Part shown: positions 44,859 to 56,368 of the stretch, piece after piece
Layout: each line of letters begins with the position of its first letter
Position numbering within the stretch: the first letter of the stretch is position 1
Source: Prostheceraeus crozeri
Taxonomy: Eukaryota; Platyhelminthes; Polycladida; Euryleptidae
Assembly: GCA_907163375.1 (NCBI GenBank)
Contig: CAJQUW010016957.1
Span: 62,001-126,000, forward strand
DNA length: 64,000 nucleotides
Direction: 5' to 3'
Made by a program: the position numbers and the translations under genes
The notes under the pieces: model-generated
What the model was told of the DNA's origin: nothing
The model's input: only the letters and a program-made list of their open reading frames with translations
Databases searched by the model: none

Positions 44859-45748
44859 CAGGGTGGCGACCAGATTTGAAGCTTCACATTCCCGGGGTAT
44901 TTTCATCGAATTTCTACACTAGTTCTATAGTGACCAGGTATGCTATTCCAATTACACCGCTCAAAAACTATCTGGACTTTTCTTTGAGATATTTTTATCA
45001 TATAACTTGAGACATTTCCTGTTTGGATTTTGCCACCAAATTTAGACGTGCTAGATAACGAACGATATTTGATTCAAACGCACTCATTTTTCAAAACTGG
45101 TGAATTCTGTGAACCATGGTCCTTAAGCTTATAAACATATATGTTTCCTTAATGGCGCATGAGAAATACTCAATTCATTTCTATGAACATTCCAACGATT
45201 AAAACATAGTCCATTTTCATCATCATCTGATTCATGGGATTCTATAAAGTTGGATTTAGCCGATTTTTCAGACTTTAATTTTTAAACAAGTTAAGTTGAA
45301 GCAATAAACTGCATAATGCAATAAATATGATATATTTTAATATAACTGCATAATGCATATTGCAATAAATTGTTTTTATAGGATGCGACGTTCTTATTTG
45401 GAAAACTTTAGGCAACTGCACTAAGCGACGCATCAACGATACAACCATCGCGGCGCAGATATCATTGACACGGTCATATGGAAATGAAGCAAATTCATTT
45501 AGTCATGAATATTTCATTCTAATGTTGTGCAAAGATGCATATTTACTTGATTGCATCATTAAGAGTCAAAGAAATTCAATAGAAATAGTGATAGTGGGCT
45601 TAAGATGGCCATATTATTAGCAGTTAAAATATAGAAATTATGCTCATTGAAGTTAGTGGTAAAAATTACGAAGTGTAATTCCCAGGTTATTTAATGGCTA
45701 ATAGGATATTTCGCCAATCTTTAAGGGCGATTCACGGCCACCACCCTG
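44859..45748. mobile_element. Possible MITE with CAGGGTGG ends
   Basis: CAGGGTGGCGACCAG at 44859 and its partner read from the right, CAGGGTGGTGGCCGTGAA, bracket 890 bp without coding content. The flanks share TATTTC directly at both junctions (44853-44858 and 45749-45754). The inverted ends are short, so this is a candidate only. They resemble the ends of the hAT at 22.7-26.3 kb. Confidence 0.5.
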
Positions 45749-45754
45749 TATTTC

Positions 45755-46790
45755 GCATATATTCTCTGCTGTAATTTTCATAATCTAATTTTTTATAATT
45801 TTCCAATTTCTTTACTGAAAATTATCTTTCTCTATGCTGACGTTTCTCACTCTGAGACTACTTCCATTTGATTTGCATGCATTCATTTTCCGATTATGTT
45901 TCAAATGATCAATTCCCATAAATTTTCCTCTAGAAAGGATCCAGTTCTTTAGTTTCTCCTCCATGATCAAATTTCTCATCTTACGACAATTGGCTCTTCT
46001 TTGCATCTTCTAAATGTGTTGACGGCATTTTCTGCAGTATATTTTACATAATCCAACGCCGTCAATTTCGTATTCGCCAGCGCTTTGCACCCAACGGCAT
46101 GAAAAAATGTTCAGGAACATTTTCATGCTCAATTGTTCAGTGAATTTGAATGTTCAGTGCTCAAACAACGCGATTTTTTTATTAGCTCTGAACGAGTGTC
46201 TCTCATTCGTTCCAATGAGTATTTGAAGCACAAGTGTGATAGATGCTGAATAACTATCAAATATTGTCACGTGCATTGGCGGAATGTAATCTGTTGACAG
46301 TAAAAACACGAGTATCTCAAACCCACCTATTATAACCCAACATACTCATACGTACGGCATCGACGCATTACGGGACAAAGAAAAACAGACTCCCATGCAG
46401 CTATTTTGATCATACTGAATCTGTCTTGATCATGCGATGTGATCGCTTCTCGCATGCATATACAATCTGTAAGCTACAGACACACATGTTTGAAAATCAA
46501 TTGTTGGCATCGGAATCCGCAACAAAAATACAAATCGAATCCGAGACGAAGTATATGACCCTTGTCCTGTAACCTTGTCAGTGTACCATTGAAGCAGTCT
46601 GTCCGACGAAACACGTCCGTTTATTTTAGTTTCAACTGAATAAAACCTCATGTCTAAAGAAGGGAGTGAACATATTTCTGATTCTGATTTTAACAATGAT
46701 AATTTTTTTTTAGAAAATGATATGATAACGTGTAACAGGAAGATGAACATGAAAGATATGAGGACACCAACACTCACATCACTGACTTAC
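45755..46790. other. RACGAP1 intron, nothing firm
   Basis: A 44-codon minus-strand frame around 45966-46100 (LANTKLTALDYVKYTAENAV) has a protein-like composition but no recognised family or splice support. Confidence 0.4.
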
Positions 46791-47092
46791 AGGTGTTATG
46801 TTTGTCATAATGCTCTCCAATGGAGTTGTTGGACGATTCGTATTCGTCTGATCTTCGATTGCTTTATCAGTTATCAACTTTTTGACAGGAAGACCAAAGT
46901 AGGAGTCTTGGGAGTCATCAGAGGCACGCTTCCGATTATTACTATTATTCAATTCAAGTTGGTCCGATGGTGTAGAGGCAGTAGGAACAGCAGATGTCTT
47001 TGCCAAATGTCGTCCAGAATGACTCTCTTCAGAGGACAGAATTCCTGGCTGTTCGTCGGTCAGAAGGAAATTATTGATCAGTCCAGGTTCCC
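46791..47092 (-). CDS. RACGAP1: RACGAP1-like exon: Ser/Lys-rich linker
   Basis: 302 bp, acceptor ATCCACAG before 47092, donor GTAAGT after 46791. The incoming two bases complete a GGG codon with the G left by the exon ending at 52600; the outgoing phase is 0. The peptide is acidic then basic: FLLTDEQPGILSSEESHSGR, then RKRASDDSQDSYFGLPVKKL. No domain is expected here; in RACGAP1 the linker between coiled coil and C1 is poorly conserved. The assignment rests on phase continuity, strand, composition and position between clear RACGAP1 exons. Confidence 0.75.
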
Positions 47093-47546
47093 CTGTGGAT
47101 AAAAAGCAGTCATTACTCGTCTACATGCAATCTGTGTCTCTATAGGTTGGAAACTGTAGGTGTCCTGGATTTCCCCTCAATTGTTTACAACGGGGTTTGA
47201 GTTTTCAAAGAAAATCACCCACTAGCATCCATCAAGGTAAAAAACTTCGGAAAAAACCTGATTGAATCCCTAGAAAATGCCATAATGCTGCATCAGTAGC
47301 GGTAGTCTGCTTGATAAAAAGAAATCTTTTGATATAGAACAAAACAAATCTATACTAAAAATCTCTAGAAAATGTACACTGAAAATCAATAATCGAACCG
47401 ATTTTGGCACGCATTTCATGAGTTCGGTTCAGATCATAAACATTTTCAGACGAATTCTTCAGCGGTACTCACCCGACTCACCGGCGGTTAATCGTCATCA
47501 TGTCAACGCATGAAGATATTTTACGGGTTATCAAGAAGCTTTCAAC
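47093..47546. other. RACGAP1 intron
   Basis: No feature apart from the target site CTTTCAAC (47539-47546) of the adjacent hAT. Confidence 0.7.
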
Positions 47547-48120
47547 TAGGGTGCGGCGATTTAAATCGATCGGAGTTGAAAAATCGAAAATCGATCGGTA
47601 ATAAAAAAAAAATCGCGATTTTCAGTTCGATTATTTCGTTTTGATAAATAAATGCTACATTTCCCAATTCAGGTCAATACAGGTATGGGAAGTGGTCAAA
47701 CCCAATTCATTTCATGTACACGAGAACGATTTCTTAATTGAAATTATCTGTGATTCCTCCCAGCTAGCTACATGTAGGATGGCTACTTGATCATCAAACA
47801 AGTTGCTGTGCTAGACTGCTGCTGCTATCAGCCAGAATCGGCTCAGGCAGTCTATTGTGTGACTAATCTGTGATGTCAGTTGAAGTCAATTCTGTGGTTG
47901 AAGCTACGAGTCAGCGGCGTTGGCATTGTCCTTGACTCCGTGCACTATTTCTTAGTTGATAGATCACTATAAAAATAGTTGATTTAAGGTGAGCAGCAGG
48001 TGACGAAACTCGTTGGGACGCTGATTGGTTTAAAGTTAGACATTGTTATCATGATCGCCTTCGATCGAGAGGGCCATGCTGTAGTCAATTTCGGCATTCT
48101 ACGCTCCCCCTACCGTCGTT

Positions 48121-50327
48121 ATGTCCACGAAACAGAAATCACAAATACATCGTTATTTTATTTTAGACAATTTCAATACGTCAGCGAAATGTCTCACAGG
48201 TGGCTGTAGGAATCCGAGTGTAAAGGTGAAGGATGGATCGACTACCAATATGTTCCGACATTTGAAAGACAATCATCCGAAAATCTACTCCGATCAGAGG
48301 AGAAAGCAAAGAAGGCGGTGAAAAGAAAGCCATCTCCATCTCGTCAATCAACCATCGAAACTTCCTTTGTTGTTCATCACAAGTATCCACATGGTAGTGC
48401 CAAAGCTCTAAAGCTCGATCGTCTACTTGCTCATCTACTTGGATCGTCTACTTGGATATCTATCTATTCGTTTCGTCGAAAATGAACATTTTCGCAAGTT
48501 TGTCGATTGCTCGAACGACAGATATGACATTCCTAGTGAGACCAAAATGCGGCGCACTGTGCCTCCGACGTTGGAACGAGAAATCGATGTGAAAATGCAG
48601 AACTTTTTCCAAGAGAATGATTTCCCGTCATACGCAATAACTCTCGATTTCTACGACGCTAAGAATCATGAGAGTTTCTTAGAACTGACTGCATCTTGAC
48701 AGTGAGAAGCCGTAAGCTTTTGATAGGTTTATTAGCAGCAAACATGTTTCAGTAGGCAAGCTACCATCATCAGTGACAACGGTCAATAAACAAGGATGCA
48801 ATATATACAGTGCGAATGAGACAAGAAAAATCAATATAGGAAAAGCGGCTGTGATTGGTTGCGGTTATTCATTAGGTACTGTGAATGAAGGATTGACTTT
48901 ATGTACAATGATTCAGCAATTTTCGTGTATTGAGTGCGAATGAGAATTTTAAAATTATCTTTATTTGGGATGTGAACATGAAGAGATATTTCGGATGCTG
49001 GTCGACCTTTCACGTGTTCGTTTATCCTAGTGAAAATATGGCGACGGGTTTCACCGACGTAGCACCTTACCGACGTGACTGCATCTTCTATTGACGCCGA
49101 CTACCGGCTACATTCCTATTGCATCGGAATTGAACCTTTCAATTCGTCGGATAGAGACCATACTGGAGAAACGATATCACAGTGTCTGCGTGGATTAATT
49201 GAAGAAATGTCCATCGATGTTAATGATCAGATATTCGAAGCTGGAGTGACCGACAATGCTGGCAATGTTCGACGTGGTATTGAATTGTCTGGAATTCCTT
49301 GGATGCCTTGCATGGCTCACACACTACAATTGTGTATTGAAGACTCCTTCACAGCCTGTGAGGCAGCTAATGATCTTCGGAAATCTTGTCGAGCGATAGC
49401 TGGCTTCTTCCATCGCAGCAATCCTGGAGTTCGACTTCTAAATAATCTGCAGCAAGAATCTGGAAAATCGGTTCAAAGAATTCCGCAAGATGTTCCAACA
49501 CGATGGAACTCATCTTTCTATACTTGGTCAGTGATGATAGAAAATCGTCAAGAAATCAATCGCTCATTGCTCGAAATTCGGAATTCACGCAATCCTCCAA
49601 AACAATCAGTAGGAATTACTCGAAACTTTGACATCATTGTTGGCACCATTCGAGGAAGTTACTCGTGACTTTTGTTGTCATTGGATCTATCGACGTCCCC
49701 ACCGCCTTGACTTCATTCAAAGTCACAATACTGAACTCGATGAAATCCAGAATTGAACAAGTGACACCTGGTACTGAACAACCAATTCTGTTGGTCGCTT
49801 CTGCGATCGATCCACGACTTCTACGTATTCTCTCTTCCACACAAGTTGATGTTACGAAGAACATTATCGTCGCGCGTATTGTCGACTTCATGCAGAAAGA
49901 ATCTCACACAGAAGAGAAGGTGATTACTGCAGGAGTGAGCCAAGAAAAGTCTGATGAGAAACGACAACGTGTTTCCTTGTGGTCGCAGATGGAAATTAGA
50001 TCTCCTGTGGAATCAGATAGCAAAAACATCAAAGACCGAGCTATGATGGAGTGGCAGCGATATGTCGAATTGGTGGAGCAAACAAATCCTGCACCCGACC
50101 ACAAGAAATTTGACGTTCTTGCCTTCTGCAAGAATCAACTGCAGAATCTTCCAAATTTGGACAGGATTGCCCAACAATTCTTGTGTATTCCAGCAACAAA
50201 CACGGCTTCGGAAAGACTAGGAAGTGTAACGGGCAATACCATAGCGCCCAGTCCTGCAAATTTGAGTGGCTTACGCGCACGGCAACTGATCAAAATCAGA
50301 CGCAACATTAAACTTTTGAATGAGTAG
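48121..50327 (+). pseudogene. hAT transposase (BED finger, RNase H-like core, dimer domain)
   Basis: BED finger near 48195-48290 (TGGCRNPSVKVKDGSTTNMF, then RHLKDNHP). The N-terminal core is in shifted frames to 48697. After the insertion the core resumes at 49088: RLHSYCIGIEPFNSSDRDHT, VTDNAGNVRRGIELSGIPWM, PCMAHTLQLCIEDSF and DVPTRWNSSFYTW. A shift near 49660 follows, then ILLVASAIDPRLLRILSS. The dimer motif is CIPATNTASERLGSVTGNTI, where Gly replaces the usual Phe after SERL. Several shifts make it non-functional. Confidence 0.87.
48698..49075 (-). mobile_element. Penelope-like retroelement fragment with GIY-YIG end
   Basis: 378 bp inside the hAT gene, flanked by the 12-bp duplication TGACTGCATCTT (48686-48697 and 49076-49087). 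The minus strand reads YVGETRRHIFTRINEHVKGR, the conserved middle of the GIY-YIG endonuclease of Penelope-like elements, then a short C-terminal tail, a stop, and a 3' region with CACTGATGATGGTAGC and AATAAACC. 5'-truncated, as is usual for such copies. The family call comes from the motif. Confidence 0.8.
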
Positions 50328-50546
50328 GGGGTAATGCGTTTTTCTAATTAGACTTCACAATATGCTTTCATATGATTCAGTATTGGCCGATATTTTGAGA
50401 CGTTTGTAATGCATGTATCGCCCACTTACACGTAATTAGAAAATAAAGCTCAAACTTTTGAAATGATTTCTTTTTTGATTTACAAAAAAATCGAAATTAA
50501 ATCGATCGCTGGGGAAAATAAAACATCGCCGCACCCTACTTTCAAC

Positions 50547-51639
50547 GTGAACGTGAACAAAAATTTGGTAAATATTCTTCTTTGCACTATAATTCTTCAC
50601 CAAATAAACCACTGAGTTATCGTAATTCTACTCATGTTCTGCAAAAAGTAAAAAAAATGACTAACCAGAACTATTTCGTGCATGTCATCAATTGATAAGT
50701 CTAAAATGGAATATTCAGAAGGTTTTAGTGTCATTCTCAAATATAAGGTCTCTTCAAAAAGTTACCTTAGCCACAGTCCAGAATGTGGTGCCAGTGATTA
50801 ATGTAAATAACAAGCATAGTCAGTTTGACTACTTTATTAATAGCAACTTTAGACTTATCAATAACTTGTATAAGTTATAAGTACAATATCAACTCTATTT
50901 TACCCAGGGGAACTCTTGGGACCCCCCTATACATTTCTTGATGTTGCTCAAAACTCGAACAACCACTCGTTTTTTAACTTTTAGTTTTCAGGTATTTCTG
51001 AGAACCAATCCAAAGTTTAACAAATTGGCTTCATGGGAACAGCAAAAATTTGACCTACATTAAGCAGCACTTTTAGAGCGCTATTTGTCAGTCAGGGCCT
51101 ACAGAAAAATTCTCATCACGTGCCGAAGTACGAAATGATCACATAAGGAAATAGGATATTGAATGAAAGAAGATGAAGATTTTCCTCCACTGGGGGGCTT
51201 GGACGGTGCTGAAATAGACTTCATGTGGATCACTGTAGTCCGGAGTGTTTTTTTACACAACGTGGAATACCAAGAATGGCCAAAAGTATCCATGCAGACA
51301 ATTTTTTGATTATAATAAAATGAACCAGAACATTTAAAGCAAAAACAAGATAAGTTGGAACTTCATTCTAAAACCTTTAAACATGGAGCACCTCAATATT
51401 TGAAACCTTCTACCTTCTTATTTGAAACCTTCTAGTGGCGCATTGTTAAAAACTAGGTGGACAAAAATGGCCAGCCTTGGTGCGGTAAGGGTTAAGAAAG
51501 CGCGACCATTTAATGATCGATCGAAGCAAGTATCTGCCAAAAATGAGACAGCTTGGAGAAGACTCCACTAATGGGAGTGTGCAAAAGATAAAGCGTCGAC
51601 CATTTGACTGGATTGCGTTATTATTACTCTTTCGCCCAG
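50547..51639. other. RACGAP1 intron, nothing recognised
   Basis: Short frames only; no repeat ends identified. Confidence 0.5.
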
Positions 51640-52170
51640 CACCAATGAAGTGTGGCAATTCGAGAAATTTTCATCATCATCATATACGTTTTACGTCCGT
51701 TATTCCGCCAATGGCTGGGTTGGACGATTGCCTCTGATGGCAGTTCTCCACCTAGCGCGATCCTTTGCATCTTCCTCACTGAGACCCATTTTATTACAGT
51801 CTGCTCGAACTGTTTCCTCCCATGTGATTCGAGGTCGTCCTCTGGGGGTTTGCACTGGCACTTCTGACTTCCACACCACCCAATCATCATCTGCTTTCTT
51901 CACTACATGACCGTACCACCTCAAACGCCTTCTCATCGCTTCTTCCATTCCAACTAGACTCAGTCTTCGAAGGAGGTCGTCGCTGGGGATTCTTTCTCGA
52001 AGCGACACACCAAAAAGCCACCTGACCATTCTTCTTTCGGCTCTTATCATCTTCATTTTGTTTCTGTCTTCATGGCCCACGTTTCACTGCCATACAGCAT
52101 GCTGTTTCTTACACACGTCGTACACTTGCCCCTTCTTCCATAGAGATAGTTTTGTTTTGTGAGGCTTAGA
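51640..52170 (-). mobile_element. 5'-truncated LINE tail
   Basis: The minus strand carries the C-terminal part of a LINE polyprotein (next entry) and then a 3' tail of ATG repeats (ATGATGATGATG, seen as CATCATCATCAT at 51672-51683). The upstream edge near 52170 is abrupt. No target duplication could be defined. Confidence 0.78.
51700..52165 (-). pseudogene. LINE reverse transcriptase, C-terminal fragment
   Basis: Reads CTTCVRNSMLYGSETWAM, then after a one-base shift near 52085 RNKMKMIRAERRMVRWLFGV, LRERIPSDDLLRRLSLVGME, MRRRLRWYGHVVKKADDDWV and TPRGRPRITWEETVRADCNK, with a stop at 51700. It is the same region as in the fragment at 21.0-21.8 kb but differs in sequence, so it is a different LINE family. 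Confidence 0.87.
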
Positions 52171-52599
52171 CTCCTGTGAGGGTATAAAATAAATAAATAA
52201 ATAAAACTAAATTAAGCGTGTGTTTGATGAAATGAAAATTGAATCACTTCAGAGACGTTTTACAAAGGATACAAGATTTAATTTTTCTAATTTTTTACGT
52301 GCAAGGAATATACGGTTTAAATTTCGAAAGCAGAATACTGAATGCAGATGCAAAATTACGTAAATTCAAAATAAGTGAATATCACATTTGTCTCCGGTAA
52401 GTAGCATAGCAGTCTAAGGGAAAATACAAAAGCCTTGGAAAGTTACCTACGACGGCAAATACAATTCTGCAAAGATAATTTTGAGAATGTGATGTTCATT
52501 GCTCTGTTATAGGGCCTACACTACTCGCATCACAAACATGTTGAGCAATCCTAATTTTCTGGCAAGTGAACGCATACAAACGCCTTCATCTTCACTTAC
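52171..52599. other. RACGAP1 intron with (AAAT)n microsatellite
   Basis: AAATAAATAAATAAAT at about 52185-52204; otherwise plain intron. Confidence 0.6.
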
Positions 52600-52760
52600 C
52601 AGATTCCACGCGAACCTCCGTATCGACATGAGTTCTTTGGTCTTCAGTAACGATGACACGTGTCTGAGAGGTGAGTACACCAGGGCCTGTTAAAGTTTCT
52701 GAATGATGAAACGGAGTACCACCGCCGCTTACGATTGGCGATTTGTAAGTCCTTCCACTA
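52600..52760 (-). CDS. RACGAP1: RACGAP1-like exon: linker after the coiled coil
   Basis: 161 bp, acceptor AAATTTTAG before 52760, donor GTAAGT after 52600. Its first base completes a CGT codon with the CG left at 57724; the last base passes phase 1 to the exon at 47092. The peptide includes SGRTYKSPIVSGGGTPFHHS, then QTRVIVTEDQRTHVDTEVRV. The TxVxVxxD ... VxTEVxV pattern resembles the corresponding RACGAP1 linker segment. Well supported by phase on both sides. Confidence 0.82.
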
Positions 52761-53526
52761 CTAAAATTTACATAAGCAAAAATATTAATGTTTCGTGTGA
52801 GTGATTGGAACAGAGCAAATAACACAGTAACTAAAAACTGAACATGGGTAAACTGAGTCGAAATGCAACATCAATACAATTAACGAAATGATTTAAACAT
52901 TAAACAAAACAAGCCTTCCTTACTTTGGAATTCGCTTCAAATTCACTTCACTAGTCGACCGCTTCCTGATACTTGAAATTAAATAATTTTTCTTTAAAAT
53001 ACGGCAAAATCTGCATCTACAGTGCATTTTCATGCAGAGAGCAGGATTAGGTGATAAAACTTTGACTAACAGAGCTGCTACGGAAGTTCCAGAAAATCTA
53101 AATAGCCACTAACCTAAATTAGCATTCTTCTGAAAAGATCATTCCATACACAGGGATGGAATGGAATAAATAAAAGAAATCTGCAGCATGTTGAGGGTGG
53201 TGACTCATGCAAGCGTGCACGCCTGACTTTTCAATAAACCATATGAGGAGCGAAAGTAAAGCTATTTTCTCATTACAATCGAAACTTGTTAATTCGGACT
53301 AGGATAATAAGACCTTTAATACTTGCTGTTTTTGGTATTAGTTAACGGGCTTTGAATATTGCTTTCAGTTTTTCGTAGTTGATAACATCGACGAAAGTGC
53401 TGGATCAGTTCGTAGGGCCTATATACGACATTTCATTGGCTGAAAAGTGGATCATTATGCAAAATGTACTTCGAAGGAGGATAATCACGACATTTGATGA
53501 CTCCAATTGTGTTGTACATTAACACA
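52761..53526. other. RACGAP1 intron, nothing recognised
   Basis: No repeat boundary or reading frame of note. Confidence 0.5.
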
Positions 53527-53667
53527 TCTAAAGAGAATGACAACTATGAAGTCAATAAAAGACAGCAACACCCTTGATTCCCCGAACGTGCTCACCTGAC
53601 CCAGCAATCAAGCCACTGAAGTCCATTTGGTGTCTATTATTGACTTGGTAGTTGTCATCTCTTTAGA
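53527..53667. mobile_element. Short palindromic MITE, copy 1
   Basis: 141 bp that folds back on itself: TCTAAAGAGAATGACAACTA ... GTTGTCATCTCTTTAGA, with stems of nearly 50 bases including GTCAATAAAAGACAGCAACA. It is related to the element at 56185-56368. Confidence 0.75.
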
Positions 53668-56184
53668 TATTCAATATGCTGCGACAGACCATTCGTTAAG
53701 TATATAGAGGGCCCAGTATTACACTCTGTGAGATCTTCAAGCTCTGAGTTCAATCAATCTTTATACATTATTATACATTATTATTACAGAGATTTATTAT
53801 ACATTATGCTTCAGTGTCAAATACTTCGTAGGGTGGCCCATCATTGCCTTCAATGGCTTGTAGAATCGGGTGTGGGGAGGGGGAACATCGTAATTAATTG
53901 AATCAAATTCCTTGAGACCACCATTTAATGCAGTGAAGGTTGCGTTAATTCTTTAGAAGGATTGATGACATTCAATGTCTGGTTGGAGCTCATGAACAAA
54001 TCAAATACTTCAAAAGCTGAATATCACATTACTGTCTGGAATCACATTCAATTCTTTGAATGGCCCTCTTGACATCTTGCAAGGTCCGGTCATCGCATTT
54101 TGCGTCTCATGGGGACTGCAGCCTACTAAATTTCCATGATATTCATGTAACAACAACAAAGCATCAGAAATCCACTGTTGGGCAGTTCCACGTGAAAGCG
54201 GACAAGGCAAAAAATAAAAATGCACTATGAAACTAAAACCACTTGTTTCCCATAACTTCATGCCCTTAATTTTATGAAAATACGAATGAAATGTTCAATT
54301 AAATAATTTCTATAGTGAATTATCACTAATTTATAGATTGCATTATCCATTCATTTTAAATCTAAAAACTTGTTGTTCGGGCAAATTAATTAATCAGTGG
54401 TACATTCACCACAGGTTTCCATCTTTGTGGCTGAAATAACTATAAAACGTTCCATTGAATAAGTCCAAGTGATATTTCCGTGTCATGGCTTGATTATCTT
54501 CCATTGGTTCATAATTGATTCTGTCCATTACAAAGCGTACGTTCGTAACGAAAAGTACTTAAGGTTTGAATTTATCCAAGCAATTCAACATGCTGCTCAA
54601 TTTGATCAGTTAAAGGAAAGCACTTCAACTATCTAGTAGTCATGCTATGTCAAGTTTTAAATTTGAACTTTCATGTTCTGAGATACAGCTAACTATGTTT
54701 TCGTACGTTCATAACACCCGGCGTTACGAACGTACTATCTCACATCCGTACGTTCATAACATTTTGATTCTGGTAACTTTCTGTCGGCAAGTCATGCTTT
54801 CTAAGATGTTTTCCATCATGTGGGAGAATTGACGCAACATTTGCATTCTGAGAATCCCGATTACGGTATTTCATATCTAAAAAACAGTTCGTCTTGGAGA
54901 CCCGGACGAATTCCTGGAACTCATCAACTGCTGCAGGAAATCATTTTTCATCTACTCCTCCGAGGAAGGTGAGTAAGGAATACGACACTATTTCCTAACC
55001 ATTACCATTACATTGAAGAAACACTGTCATAAAGCTTAGGCACTGGACATAAGTAGGCATTATTTCTGATATATGGCCTACATGGCATGAAACTGTATAT
55101 AATTCAATTTTTCGTTGATCTAGGTTTAGAGGCATCATTATTGATATCTTTTAAGACCTTGTGCCTGTAAATTAGTGCCTTTTCTGTGTTAATTTACCAG
55201 AATGTGTCTATATTTTTAGCATCAGTTAATCGAACAGTGTTCAATTATTTCAAAGGGTATTAAGTAGGCCACAATTATAAACAAAGGAAGATTTTAAGAA
55301 CGATGCTCTATGTTCACGTGCAATAATATTACTTGATCTGATCAGGCATTCATTTATTTATAGTCCTCATGATTGGGTTTACATGCCATTGTTAAGTGTA
55401 TACAATACACTGACTTCTCTCAGAAAAAGGAAAAAATCTTAGTAGGCCTATCTGAGAAATTTCAACTACTTGCTCTATTTGTTTTCAACTTCAATAGGTC
55501 TAACAACAAAACAACGCAGATGATGTATTCAGATTCCAATTGATCCGAGTGAGTGTTTCAGGGAATCAATAAAGGTTGGGCTATTCGTGCCATTATTGTC
55601 ACATTTCAGATAGGAAAATGTATTGCAGAGTGATGAAACGAATCAGCGATGAGTCAGAAATCATCAACCATTTTCCTCACTTAATCAAGAAAAAATATTA
55701 ATACACCTCAACAACCTTGAATATATTAATCAATGTATTTTCTATTTCAGGTATTCATTCAGATCATCATTTGGAATACGCTGATGGATATAGAGAGAGA
55801 CTTTGTCATGTTCCACCAATTTTATGTGATGCACATTTTATTCGATGCTGGTCAGAAAATGGTCTCAATCCTGGTGTAGGCAGCTTGTTAAGAGTAGAAT
55901 TATCTTCAGCTACCGGTCCGTGCAGACTTTTCCTTGTCTTCTCCTGAATCTATGCAGATGTGTTTGAAATATTTAAAATCAATATGTAGTATTTCCTTCC
56001 CACGAAGATCGTTTACAGTCAGGACAAAACGTTTCGCTTTGTCACAAGCAACAAATCATGGGTCAAAGAGAAGTATTTTCTATTTGACTGTGACGCTCTT
56101 TCTAAATGTACAGATATTTATACTTCAGATATTTTTAACACAACCCAAATGTATAACAAGGGTCTGCCGCAATATAAAATATCT
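53668..56184. other. RACGAP1 intron, nothing firm
   Basis: Contains the repeated word TACGTTCATAAC or its complement (54538, 54702, 54748 and 56565 areas), sometimes as GTACGTTCATAACACCCGGC GTTACGAACGTAC, a near-palindrome at about 54702-54734. No genes recognised. Confidence 0.45.
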
Positions 56185-56368
56185 AATGAGAATGACAGCG
56201 GTTAACTCACTTACACACTAAGCATTTCAACCGCTAGAGAGGCCTAGTGGAGATGGTGCGAGCTCATCTCCATCGCGGACTTCGGTTCCATTCATGGGTC
56301 AGGCGAGTGAGGTCGGTGAATCAAGGGTGTTGGTGTCTTTTATTGACTTAACCACTGTCATTCTCATT
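56185..56368. mobile_element. Short palindromic MITE, copy 2
   Basis: 184 bp bounded by AATGAGAATGACAGCGGTTAA and its complement TTAACCACTGTCATTCTCATT. The right half contains the complement of GTCAATAAAAGACACCAACA and CCCTTGATTC, shared with copy 1. The left inner part has diverged. Confidence 0.72.

Larger units (their letters stand above)
47547..50538 (+). mobile_element. hAT transposon (Ac-like), with a Penelope-like insertion
   Basis: 2,992 bp. Both ends read TAGGGTGCGGCGAT inward, with ATCGATCG-rich subterminal sequence. The 8-bp duplication CTTTCAAC lies at 47539-47546 and 50539-50546. The transposase is on the plus strand, broken by shifts and by a 378-bp insertion at 48698-49075. 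Confidence 0.94.

Noticed and set aside
45966-46100. 44-codon minus-strand frame (LANTKLTALDYVKYTAENAV) as a possible RACGAP1 or transposon exon
   Set aside because: No family recognised, no zinc-finger cysteines as needed for C1, and no matching splice phases.
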